Source of the DNA: Onchidella celtica | Taxonomy: Eukaryota > Mollusca > Gastropoda > Systellommatophora > Onchidiidae | DNA: 64,000 nt | Assembly (NCBI GenBank): GCA_963931925.1 | Contig: OZ007569.1 | Location: 65,797,980-65,861,979 of the forward strand | Reading direction: 5' to 3' | In this document: piece after piece, positions 43,601-48,990 of the stretch | How the letters are laid out: each line of letters starts with the position of its first letter | Numbering within the stretch: position 1 is the stretch's first letter | The notes under the pieces: model-generated | The model's database searches: none | Seen by the model: the letters and a program-made list of their open reading frames with translations, nothing else | What the model was told of the DNA's origin: nothing | Program-made: the position numbers and the translations under genes

Positions 43601-44381
43601 CTGACGAAGCTACACGGTTGTAGTCTTCGTAGCCTGCCCCACAGTTTGCCGCAGTGAGTGATGAATCATCACTTTGAACTGACTGCGCATAGTGTGCTGT
43701 CACAGCACGTGGTCAATAGGAAAAGAAAGCATTTTAAGCCTAAGCGAGAGATGGCCGGATGGGGCCACAACTCGTGTGGTGGGCATGTAGTAACAAACAG
43801 AGAACAAGACATGTTGTTATTGTTTGGCTCCAAAAACGTTGTTCTGGGGCCACCCCCACCATTTGCTGTACGCACTCAAAAATTCTCTCGCTGTAACAGA
43901 TGCTTTGATTATCGATTGCCATTATTCAGGTACATTATTATATACCTTATATAGCAGAAAAACCGGAGATTTAAATTGTTCTCGCTGTCAGCAAGGTCTC
44001 GTTATTTGCAGTGTCGTTAAACATCATGGTCCACTGTAATATCTTTGTCTGTAAAATTCTCTATTTCCAATCATTCATGAAATAGTGAGATATTGCACAG
44101 AGGATTTAAAATTAAAAGTGAGGTTAAAGTTATACAAGCCTGAGTCCATTTCATGATTAGAAAGCTTAATTCTTAAATCTTACACAGAACTATTGTGTTG
44201 CGTGTTTATTAGTATGTATTTTTTTTTTTAATTTGCAGATCCTGATGGAACTCCCAGATGGATTCCCTTAGATAATAGAATTGAGATTGAGGTTTCTGTA
44301 TCCCATGGCCCAGCATCACCTGAACGTAGGAGACGTTCTAATAGTCTGTTGAAATCATTATCTTTTCGGAAGGACAAGTAA
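1584..44381 (+). CDS. SMP and four-C2-domain lipid-transfer-like protein, 28 exons, 5' end outside the window
   Basis: Splicing 28 exons with GT..AG borders gives one frame of 854 residues plus stop, with every junction phase consistent. Residues 1-133 match the second half of an SMP domain, which forms a lipid-carrying tube at membrane contact sites in E-Syts, tricalbins and TMEM24. Four C2 modules follow: C2A about 134-266, C2B 267-430, C2C 451-576, C2D about 710-828. C2B has D285, D291, D339 and D341; C2C has D469, D475, D523 and D525. These sit where calcium-binding loops 1 and 3 fall. C2A and C2D lack this pattern. A Ser-rich linker spans 577-697, and the tail 829-854 is basic with an RRRRSNS site. 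By family knowledge it should tether an ER-type membrane to another membrane and move lipid under calcium control; that is inference. The N-terminal anchor and first half of the SMP must lie upstream. E-Syts have three or five C2 domains and TMEM24 one, so the exact family is open. Confidence 0.88.
4306..4434 (+). CDS. Exon 2: SMP core
   Basis: 129 nt after TTTGCAG, donor GTAGAT. Encodes GFDLVVEDLHLNGTI and SMDVPFPHISKATV. This aligns by eye with the E-Syt stretch in which a glycine-rich strand is followed by the D-x-P-x-V segment. Confidence 0.85.
5024..5130 (+). CDS. Exon 3: SMP core
   Basis: 107 nt after CCTCAG, donor GTACAT. Encodes RPEVTFNIRMLKALSLMEIP followed by LLKSWIHNNVMEGL. It corresponds to the IP-x-L helix near the end of SMP domains. 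Confidence 0.88.
5829..5915 (+). CDS. Exon 4: end of SMP and spacer to C2A
   Basis: 87 nt after TTTCCCAG, donor GTATAT. Encodes AMVDPASVDVNVAKVG, like the L-x-P-N strand that closes SMP domains, then a short lysine-rich spacer. Confidence 0.85.
6738..6788 (+). CDS. Exon 5: first strand of C2A
   Basis: 51 nt after TTAACAG, donor GTAAGT. Encodes QGVLTVHIRGYPGKNV, the usual first strand of a C2 domain following an SMP. A weaker donor (GTCAGT) lies 4 nt earlier, but only GTAAGT keeps the frame into exon 6. Confidence 0.82.
6936..8065 (-). mobile_element. Internally deleted piggyBac DNA transposon with TTAA ends
   Basis: The element (6940-8061) is flanked on both sides by TTAA, the piggyBac target. 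Its ends are a 16 bp inverted repeat, CTCTTTATCTCCGTAA against CTCTTTATTTCCGTAA, with one mismatch. Near the right end a motif beginning CCGTAAAGCCGCA occurs twice. Only the last part of a transposase remains inside, on the minus strand, so it cannot move without help. It lies in intron 5 of the SMP/C2 gene, opposite to its transcription. Confidence 0.9.
7444..7932 (-). pseudogene. C-terminal fragment of a PGBD-type piggyBac transposase
   Basis: 162 residues. The start MNGCDAADQLAAYYGVFDRK corresponds to the piggyBac block GGVDxxDQ, which carries the last two catalytic aspartates; both are kept here. The frame is open further upstream (KPTVITEYNNN), so the listed Met is not a true start. The C-terminus is a cysteine-rich zinc-binding module, C-V-V-C, then C-S-G-C, then a His/Cys pair, as in piggyBac DNA-binding tails. 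The first two catalytic aspartates and the N-terminal domain are deleted. The remnant has no internal stop, suggesting that the deletion is not ancient. Confidence 0.9.
8829..8956 (+). CDS. Exon 6: C2A middle
   Basis: 128 nt after TTTCAAG, donor GTAAGT. Encodes DDVRYTVLNIGDRKRQ and DEWEDVCSFFIYNL. The fold pattern suits a C2 domain, but the loop aspartates and the S-D-P-Y motif are missing. Confidence 0.85.
9213..9310 (+). CDS. Exon 7: C2A end
   Basis: 98 nt after TTTTTTCAG, donor GTAAAT. Encodes IRVKSKCMRLITSTTLEQNE and a hydrophobic strand (LSSFPFQVQP). No D-x-D loop 3 motif is present. Confidence 0.82.
9715..10150. repeat. Degenerate tandem repeat inside alpha copy 1
   Basis: The phrase CAATCAATAAATTTA or close variants recurs near 9825, 9947 and 10030, and the phrase ATGTCTTGCATAGGCC recurs near 9870 and 9985, with uneven spacing. 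This block is absent from alpha copies 2-4. Confidence 0.6.
10177..10632. repeat. Long inverted repeat (fold-back) inside alpha copy 1
   Basis: The arm at about 10177-10358 (GGTAGCGATATTTCGATCAA onward) is matched in reverse complement by about 10450-10632, with few mismatches by eye over about 180 bases and a loop of about 90. One arm is a duplicated inverted part of the element body. A transcript of this intron could form a long hairpin. Confidence 0.85.
11350..11372 (+). repeat. Run of 23 G
   Basis: Uninterrupted poly-G in intron 7, prone to length change and able to form a G-quadruplex on the + strand and in the transcript. Confidence 0.9.
11536..11657 (+). CDS. Exon 8: C2A last strand and spacer
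   Basis: 122 nt after TTTTTAG, donor GTAAGG. Encodes DGSKLVLNMHYTPL, the typical last C2 strand, then a polar spacer rich in Ser and Asp. Confidence 0.83.
12103..12209 (+). CDS. Exon 9: C2B start, calcium loop 1
   Basis: 107 nt after ATATTTCAG, donor GTAAGA. Encodes AGVLFVCIHGATNVLAADKT then GASDPYCVLF. D285 and D291 of the partial protein are the two loop 1 aspartates of calcium-binding C2 domains. Confidence 0.92.
12593..13199. mobile_element. TTAA-type MITE (piggyBac-like ends)
   Basis: Body 12597-13195. Left TTAA then CCCTCTTGCTGCCA; right end in reverse complement CCCTTTTGCTGCCA, followed by TTAC, one change from TTAA. About 600 bp, no transposase. In intron 9. Confidence 0.72.
13246..13329 (+). 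CDS. Exon 10: C2B middle
   Basis: 84 nt after CCTGCAG, donor GTAAGG. Encodes TPFIPRTRNPHWESWVEFFV, the N-P-x-W-x-E-x-x-x-F signature of C2 domains. Confidence 0.92.
13892..14090. mobile_element. Possible end of a TA-type element
   Basis: TA followed by CATTGGAGTCCATGTAAACC and text like other families here (TTCGATTT/AATTCAAATTT words). I could not find the matching opposite end, so only one end is reported. Intron 10. Confidence 0.3.
15213..15302 (+). CDS. Exon 11: C2B, calcium loop 3
   Basis: 90 nt after CATTTCAG, donor GTGAGT. Encodes LSFFVYDWDGSNTLNDDFLG; D339, D341 and the following N-D-D form loop 3. Confidence 0.92.
15512..15647 (+). CDS. Exon 12: C2B end
   Basis: 136 nt after CATGTTAG, donor GTAAAG. 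Encodes FTVDKACGQITVSILFRPVP, the closing strand of C2B. Confidence 0.9.
15883..16226 (+). mobile_element. 5'-truncated LINE tail with target duplication
   Basis: The body 15892-16217 is flanked by the 9 bp repeat AGTTCTTCC (15883-15891 and 16218-16226) and ends in a GAA repeat. It encodes the C-terminal end of a LINE protein: NREDQVILFRLRTGHNRLHH, then CECSQSPQNTEHIWQN, ending LKRTNLQI and stop. This R-L-R-T-G-H plus C-x-C...H...C module is common after the RT in I/Jockey-like LINEs. A 2-base gain near 16016 shifts the frame between the two parts. In intron 12. Confidence 0.85.
16388..17634. mobile_element. Possible solo LTR of a Ty3/gypsy-type element (fossil)
   Basis: Starts TGTC and ends GACA, with the 5 bp word ATGTC on both sides (16383-16387, 17635-17639). 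It contains a TATA-like site near 16905 and a possible poly(A) site near 17470. No coding parts are present. The left border is uncertain, and the short flanking repeat could be chance. Confidence 0.35.
17836..17915 (+). CDS. Exon 13: spacer between C2B and C2C
   Basis: 80 nt after CCTGCAG, donor GTAAAT. Encodes EKFRDVMKNYKPENYLYKED, a charged, tyrosine-containing spacer with no known domain. Confidence 0.78.
17916..23642 (+). other. Intron 13 (5.7 kb)
   Basis: The largest intron. It holds one TTAA element (19790-20421), a coding-like stretch at about 22388-22615 discussed as a finding, and otherwise AT-rich sequence in which I see nothing. Confidence 0.7.
19790..20421. mobile_element. TTAA-type MITE with CTCACTTGAG ends
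   Basis: Body 19794-20417 between two TTAA sites. Both ends read CTCACTTGAG inward, then diverge. No transposase. A GTA/GTT-rich patch sits near 20070-20105. The left end resembles the element starting at 63761 (both have TTAACTCACT and then GTTCCCG). Confidence 0.78.
23643..23697 (+). CDS. Exon 14: spacer before C2C
   Basis: 55 nt after TTCTTTCAG, donor GTAAGA. Encodes MPGRRSTAAYMDDLLS, with a basic RRST site that a kinase could use. Confidence 0.72.
24314..24376 (+). CDS. Exon 15: C2C start, loop 1
   Basis: 63 nt after TTTTCAATAG, donor GTATGT. Encodes DKVIVELTILQGKDMAAMDR. D469 is the first loop 1 aspartate. Confidence 0.88.
25029..25989 (+). mobile_element. TA-flanked DNA element, family alpha, copy 2
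   Basis: TA, then CATTGGAACTTGGTTATAAC; the right end reads ATGGTCCACTG, then TA. The body is shared with copies 3 and 4 (for example ATGTAATAATTATCACAC). No complete reading frame. Intron 15. Confidence 0.85.
26186..26328 (+). CDS. Exon 16: C2C core
   Basis: 143 nt after TATGGCAG, donor GTAAGT. Encodes GFSDPFCVVSVNGKKVFTST then KKTLFPKWNETVT. It holds D475 in S-D-P-F and the P-x-W-N-E signature. Confidence 0.93.
26628..27150. mobile_element. Probable TA-type element with decayed right end
   Basis: TA, then CAGTAGACAGCGGTTAAACT. Near 27130-27145 the words CAGTTTAACC and TTTCAAGG appear as a degenerate reverse complement. Body has no coding frame. Intron 16. Confidence 0.45.
27539..27625 (+). 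CDS. Exon 17: C2C, loop 3
   Basis: 87 nt after CGCTCAG, donor GTACCA. Encodes DVFDKDVISKDFMGTVTLSV. D523 and D525, followed by K-D-F-M-G, form calcium loop 3. Confidence 0.92.
28151..28234 (+). CDS. Exon 18: C2C end
   Basis: 84 nt after CTTGTGAAG, donor GTGAGT. Encodes DWYTLDKIKSGKLQLKCHVI, the W-x-x-L and closing strand of a C2 domain. Confidence 0.9.
28923..28985 (+). CDS. Exon 19: linker
   Basis: 63 nt after TTTTCAG, donor GTAAAG. Encodes KMSELRQPSDDVFEYPSSNM, polar and probably disordered. Confidence 0.75.
29131..29148 (+). CDS. Exon 20: 18 nt microexon in the linker
   Basis: Acceptor CTCCTTTGTAG, exon coding for EVDHDL, donor GTAAAC. Both flanking phases are 0, so inclusion adds six acidic residues and skipping keeps the frame. 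Not required for an open frame, hence the lower confidence. Confidence 0.5.
30090..32070 (+). mobile_element. TA-flanked DNA element, family alpha, copy 3, split by a LINE
   Basis: TA, then CAGTGGAACTTGGTTATAAC; right end ATGTGGTCCACTG, then TA. The body matches copies 2 and 4 up to GCTGTCGGCGAG at 31008 and resumes at 32016. The 1 kb between is a later LINE insertion. Intron 20. Confidence 0.87.
30997..32027 (-). mobile_element. 5'-truncated LINE nested in alpha copy 3
   Basis: The insert 31009-32015 is flanked by a 12 bp duplication GCTGTCGGCGAG (30997-31008, 32016-32027). On the minus strand it encodes the end of a LINE protein: WQERWDEQTSNKLQ, then RRNEIVLSRLRLVHTHLTHR, then a C-x-C/H...C module (CVACSCQLSIKHILIECVDF), typical of Jockey/I-like LINEs. 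The pieces lie in two frames (31493-31696 and 31234-31578), so it is broken. The 3' end is a CAAACT-type short repeat. Confidence 0.87.
32327..32419 (+). CDS. Exon 21: linker
   Basis: 93 nt after ACTCACAG, donor GTAGTA. Encodes GGANLDITDSSIGSPNTSME, Ser/Thr-rich with S-P and T-x-P-S-P sites. Confidence 0.78.
33087..33208 (+). CDS. Exon 22: linker
   Basis: 122 nt after CATTTCAG, donor GTAAGC. Encodes GVKASSEMDLDQISQNGHDA then PRRRSPGKMMNRTDS, a basic stretch with a likely phosphorylation site. Confidence 0.8.
33359..34954. mobile_element. TA-flanked DNA element, family delta, host to a nested element
   Basis: TA, then CAGTCGAGCACACAAAACTC; the right end in reverse complement is CAGTCGAGCATGGAAAACTC, then TA. 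The ends are pogo/Tigger-like. Interrupted at 33456-34299 by a second element. No transposase seen. Intron 22. Confidence 0.82.
33456..34299. mobile_element. TA-flanked DNA element, family gamma, nested in delta
   Basis: TA on each side. Left end CAGTGGAACCCGCGAGAAGT; right end in reverse complement CAGTGGAACTTGCTTAAAGT. Subterminal words GTCAAC and GTTGAC recur. Sequence of delta continues on both sides, so gamma came later. Confidence 0.83.
35218..35551 (-). repeat. Interspersed repeat, left arm of an inverted pair
   Basis: About 335 bases that match 38696-39039 in reverse complement, for example ATTTGGATAAAGTACTT and GAGATGCAATA. Family not recognised; no tail or target repeat found. It lies in intron 22, just before exon 23. 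Confidence 0.75.
35648..35697 (+). CDS. Exon 23: linker
   Basis: 50 nt after TCATCAG, donor GTAAGT. Encodes SNSVNVMQRIGDHASV. Its acceptor lies about 100 bases after one arm of an inverted repeat pair. Confidence 0.75.
35974..35991 (+). CDS. Exon 24: 18 or 27 nt microexon in the linker
   Basis: Acceptor CATTCAG, exon coding for RQKIGP, donor GTAAGG. A second acceptor (CTCAAAG) 9 nt upstream, at 35964, would give PHSGQKIGP in the same frame. Skipping the exon joins exon 23 to 25 as H-S-S-A-S, also in frame. Confidence 0.55.
38696..39039 (+). repeat. Interspersed repeat, right arm of an inverted pair
   Basis: Same family as 35218-35551, opposite orientation, diverged but clearly alignable across its length. 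In intron 24. Confidence 0.75.
40322..41127. mobile_element. TA-flanked DNA element, family beta, copy A (whole)
   Basis: TA, then CAGTCCAATCCACCTATCTC; the right end in reverse complement is CAGTGCAATCCTAATATCTC, then TA. The body is shared with copy B at 56994-58600 (for example TCCCAACCTGTTC and CGATAATTA). No transposase. Intron 24, close to exon 25. Confidence 0.85.
41217..41331 (+). CDS. Exon 25: C2D start
   Basis: 115 nt after CATTCCAG, donor GTAAGC. Encodes GEKFYSVTGCVLRVRGDFPP then ATDVYCKVKLE. Strand pattern of a C2 domain without loop 1 aspartates. Confidence 0.85.
41776..41878 (+). CDS. Exon 26: C2D middle
   Basis: 103 nt after TTCCTCAG, donor GTATTG. Encodes GNRLSLFHNSRIIAKSKAVS then GIPDLNTKFE, matching the P-x-x-N-x-x-F-E turn of C2 domains. 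Confidence 0.85.
42931..43042 (+). CDS. Exon 27: C2D end
   Basis: 112 nt after ACATTTCAG, donor GTATGA. Encodes NMDAFLIFDLKHSRKEHLAM then KKVSLRSLF. Loop 3 reads F-D-L-K-H, so the second aspartate of D-x-D is replaced. Confidence 0.85.
43165..44036 (+). mobile_element. TA-flanked DNA element, family alpha, copy 4
   Basis: TA, then CAGTGGAACTTTGTTATAAA; right end CATGGTCCACTG, then TA. Uninterrupted, about 870 bp, so it shows the basic form of the family. No recognisable protein. Intron 27. Confidence 0.87.
44239..44381 (+). CDS. Exon 28: last exon, basic tail and stop
   Basis: 143 nt after ATTTGCAG, ending with TAA at 44379-44381. Encodes TPRWIPLDNRIEIEVSVSHG, then the basic tail with PERRRRSNSLLKSLSF. 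The R-x-R-x-x-S and R-R-x-S sites resemble the kinase-regulated polybasic tails of contact-site proteins such as TMEM24. Confidence 0.88.
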
Positions 44382-47322
44382 TTGAATTTCCCAAATTCAA
44401 AACATTCTCTGAACCTGGAAAAACTATGATTTTCAGGGATGTCCTTTTGCTATTGGTTGTGATGTCTGAGTTCTTGACACCGACAAAACTGTCATGATAC
44501 AGATTTGAAGTGCTTATGGAGAAAGGTCTCTAGGAGAGAATTTTCCAGTTGAAACAAATGACCATGACAAATAACAATTTTTCATTGCACATCCGCTATA
44601 TCATACAAGGTTTTACTTTTTCTTGAGATGTTTTACTTTTTTTTTTTACAGAAACATTTTTTCACCGTGAAGCACAAATTCACAATAGCACTACTTGCCA
44701 CAAATTTCTTGAGATTATTGTTGATAATTCATGCTCTGGTTACGTCATATCGTTTATTAACAGTTGGTGAAGTGAATGCTTTCATTTTAAATCATTTTTA
44801 TATCCTGTATCAAAGTGTATTATTTATACTGCATAATTCTGTCAAATGTCAAGTAATTTCCAAACAAAATTTAGCTTTTAAGAAGGAGGCACATGGTCTT
44901 AATGTCCTCATTTCTGACCAAGCACAAAATTCTGACACTAGTCCGGGACATTCATAATTATGACATGAAACATTCAACTAGAAGCCCCATATTGACTTTG
45001 TTTGAGAGGTAGTCATTACTAATGTGTAAACATTGCCAATTTGTTTTTAAGTTATACCAAACGCGAATTTTAAACTGCATTTGCTTTGGTGAATAGTTCG
45101 AGAAAACTACATTGCCATTTTTATCAAAGAAAAACATATAAACAATCACTTGGATGAAACAGTTTCTTGGATGCTAAACACAATTTTATACGATTTCTTT
45201 GCAGTAGTCCGGTTTGAAATACGGGCATCAAATCAAGATGATGTGCTAAAGTTGTACAATATGGGATTTGGTAGTTTAGACTTATTTAGTGTTATTGTTT
45301 TCCTGTATCTGTTTTATTTCAATAACGTGAACTGGTAATAATCTATAAATCAATTTATGTTCCTAGTACATGTAGCCACGATAAATTGTGATGAAAATTA
45401 TCAGCTTCACAGTTGTCTAGAATAGAATTAATTCCAAGTTGTAATTTTATCTTGTCATACAATTGCTCTGTCTACAGCAGCAAACCAGCAAGTCAGCTAA
45501 TATGCATTAGATCTGGTATAATTCACCTGACATGAATGTTGTATACAGTACAAAGTCCTTGCAGTGTAGGTAATTTTTGGGGGGTCTTTACTCTTTGGTT
45601 GCTTTGAAAGAGTGGTAGACGCTGGCTGAGTAGTGTAATTTACATATATATAGATTCTGAAATTGTTTGCTGGAACTTTTGGGGAGGCATAAATTAAATA
45701 CAGAATTTTTGCAAAATATTTACCTAACAGGAGAATTTTGATCTGTAATACAATAGAAATGAAGGTACGGAGATCATCACATACTGATATAGTAGAATAG
45801 ACTACAAAAATTGCCACAAAGCTTGTTTGAACAACTTTGCTAAAAGATTTGGAGATGTCCTACTTCTAGAAAACATTGCATATTATGTATATAATATCAT
45901 AGGTGTGGTGCTCAAACCTCGCCATGTAACAGATGATTACATAATGGGGCTTTTCTTTCATTTACCTCCCTTGATATCAAAGATGCACCTTAGAATAAAT
46001 TTTACACTTTGTAGAAGGGTATTTGAGGGCAGCTGTGAAGTTTGAAAATTGGCAAGTTCAGGGTAAAGTTAAAATCTTACAAAATACGTGTTTGTAATGT
46101 CACAATCTGATGTATGCCTGCCATTGATAGGACATAAATACTAAATTTGGAAAGTCATGTAATTCATGCTTGAGTGTATTATTAATTAATACTATTAAGA
46201 TTATCTGACATCACCCTTTCATTTACTTAATTATTTTTCATTCCTTTTTCACATTGTCACGGAAATTCTGATAAAACAAAATGTGGAGGACCCAGAAATC
46301 TTTTCTCAAAACTATAGTCTTGTCCAAATATAAGCTTTGTATTGAAATTTTATTATGCCTTGCCTTAAAGTTGTTTGTTGTATTTTTATTTATTTTTTAT
46401 GAAAGAGAATTTGATTCATATTGGTGAGGTACATCATATGGCATAAAATTGGTTTCACAGCAACAGTTGAGCAATGTCTTGTTGTAAATACCTCACTAAT
46501 CCTTCCCCTTGTCGTAAATGCTTAATTTAAAGCAAATAATAAATCAAGCCCAAACTTCCTTGCATTTTTATTCATAAAAAATCAGCAATTGCTGAAATAG
46601 GCTGTTTGAGATGGGCAGATAGATCTGCATGGTGAATACATTTCATCTTTCAACCGAATGTGATCTATACCCATCATACCCCTCCCATAGATCTATGTGC
46701 AGGATTATAGTTGTGCACATATGAGGTAACTGAATTGTTTGAGTATTCAGTTTGCTGTGAGCCAATGCCGTACATCTTATCACATCATGGCTGTGAAAGA
46801 TTTTTCTAAAAAATCATGTCTGGGAGTGAGATTGAAACCTGCTTTATGTATACATTATATGTGTTATTTTAGTGTTTTTATTTTTTTTATTGGTGCCCTC
46901 TTATGTGAAATAAAATGCTTCATAGTGGCATCATTTTATGTTACCATTTATAAAATAGATGTTAAGTGTTGTGCATCTCATATTTTTCCTTTTGATATTG
47001 ACCGGAGTGTGATGCACAGTGTAATACATGACTGTAATATACTGTATGTATTTACCATAATAATATCAGGAGACATGTAGTGTTACGTGATCGTATATTT
47101 GGATGCAAGTTAAGTGAAAACTGTATGGTTTGCATTTTCACACAATTCACGCAGACAGGTCAAATTGTTACCGCAGGAGGAAAAATGTGCATCTTTCTTG
47201 TGTCAAGATTCTGATGTGAAATTTATTCCAGAATAAAGCTTACTTGGTGTCAGTCATTGTATTGACTGTTAAAAATCACATGTATGTAACACAGAACTTT
47301 GGTTTAAAATTATATTTGTTAA
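44382..47322 (+). other. 3' region of the SMP/C2 gene
   Basis: Downstream of the stop, AT-rich with no supported gene. Several AATAAA words could end the transcript, including 45994-45999 and 47232-47237; the second is followed by a GT-rich stretch. I cannot choose between them. Confidence 0.5.
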
Positions 47323-47324
47323 TA

Positions 47325-47788
47325 GAGTAGAACCTGCTTAAGAGGAAAGTGGATAATAACAAATTGCTTTTTATCCAAAAGATGCCCATGGTCCCACCAT
47401 AATCCTTCCTTACTAATGTAAGTTCATATCTTTTTACAGATTAAAAAATCATGTTACTCCCTTTTAACAGAAAGATTCTCTTTCATTTACTTGGTCAGAA
47501 GAGATGCAGCCTCAAACTTGTATTGTTTTGAAGTGAGAGAAAAAAGTTTGACCACGTCAATTTCATGCCCATCTACTTGATGAGATGGCAGAGGAATGGG
47601 GGAAGACGATAATCTGTGAGGATACCAGACGGAAAGGCGCCACCTGACGGAGAACAGCATACGATTTTTCTTCCTTTTACCAGTCACCCTCTCATTTTCA
47701 CATTGTTGAACATTGAATTTGAGCAACTGCACTTTACACAAAATGCAATTACTGGGCCCCTGAATTTCGGCTTAACCAGGTTTCACTG
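47325..47788. mobile_element. Degenerate TA-type element
   Basis: TA, then GAGTAGAACCTGCTTAAGAG; the right end in reverse complement is CAGTGAAACCTGGTTAAGCC, then TA. About 460 bp. The ends resemble each other and those of the neighbour at 47861. Confidence 0.6.
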
Positions 47789-47860
47789 TATTATATTTAG
47801 TTTTTAATGTTGGTCTGCAAAATGGGACACTTGACTAGTTACACAAGATCCATTTGCCTA

Positions 47861-48461
47861 CAGTGGAGTCTGCTTAAGATAAACCTCTCGGGACCGAGAC
47901 AATAAGTTTATTTTAAGCAAGGTTTATCTTAACCATTTTCAAGGGAAACAACATCTCACATAAGAATAAGAGGTGGATAATATACACAGTTCTTATAAAC
48001 TGTCTGCGTGACCCTCACCTTGAAGCTAAATGCAATGCACCGTGTGCTGATGCGCGCCTGAGAGGCGGGTGGGGAGGAAGGCTAGGCTAATCACAAGTGG
48101 AACTCCCATGTGGAGACTGAGATGTACTGGACTAAGGTGGTGAAAGCATCGCCCTTCCCAACCTAAACTCCCCTCCCCCTTCCACACACATGGCCCTTTT
48201 ACATCATCAAGACTGCAGGCAGTGCTATGGACTTGACTTTGGTTTTATAAAGCCAAGTTTAGTATGAATTGTGTATTGGTTTACACTTGCGGGCTGACAA
48301 GAAGGGTTTATTTTAAGCAGAGGCTGTGTTGTTGGCGTTTAGATTAACCCGTCGTTGATTGGTAATAGTAAAGAAGAAAAAAATCGGGACTATGAGGAAA
48401 GTTTATTTTAACCGAGATTTTATCTTTTAAGCGAGTTTATCTTAAGTGCATGAGAACACTG
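47861..48461. mobile_element. TA-type MITE with CTTAAGATAAAC ends
   Basis: TA, then CAGTGGAGTCTGCTTAAGAT; the right end in reverse complement begins CAGTGTTCTCATGCACTTAAG, written here in part, then TA. The word TTTATCTTAA and its complement recur at both ends. About 600 bp, no coding frame. Confidence 0.78.
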
Positions 48462-48967
48462 TATATTCCACTGCTGTCATCACCTAGCAATTGGACAGAA
48501 AACTGCTCAGTGTTTGTTTCTAATTCTATGCCTTATTGCCTTCAAAACATGACCTTGCAATACAGCAGCTGAGCCAAATTCTGTGCCTTCTTCAAAAATA
48601 AATCTTCTTGAGTATCAACGGAGTACATGTCAATGGGTAATTGCCATATTGTTGTATGTGACATTTTGCCAATTTTGAGATTTTGTCATGAAAATGGTTG
48701 TCACTCCTAATTTTATTACATACTACATGTAGTATCATGGGTTGTTTTTTTTGTGGGCAGTTTTATGTGATTTTAAAGCACATTGAACAAAACCCTGATT
48801 TTACACAACTCTTCAAACTTTCAATCCTCATTTTCTCAAAAAGGCAAAAATGCACACAACAATATGGAAAATACTTGATGATGTATTGAGAAGAAGAAAC
48901 CTATTTAAAGAAAAATGTGCTTGTTATGTACATGTAATGAAACTGGGGTAGCAGGCAGCTATGCACT

Positions 48968-48990
48968 CATCATCATCATCATTGCCTTTC
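48968..48990 (-). repeat. LINE 3' tail, ATG/GAT trinucleotide repeat
   Basis: On the minus strand the stop TGA is followed by GAAAGGCA and about five ATG units, then the target duplication. This is the priming end of the element. Confidence 0.88.

Noticed and set aside
44628-44957. 109-codon + frame after the SMP/C2 stop
   Set aside because: AT-rich hydrophobic composition typical of chance frames in A/T-rich DNA; it begins inside a poly-T tract and has no recognisable domain.
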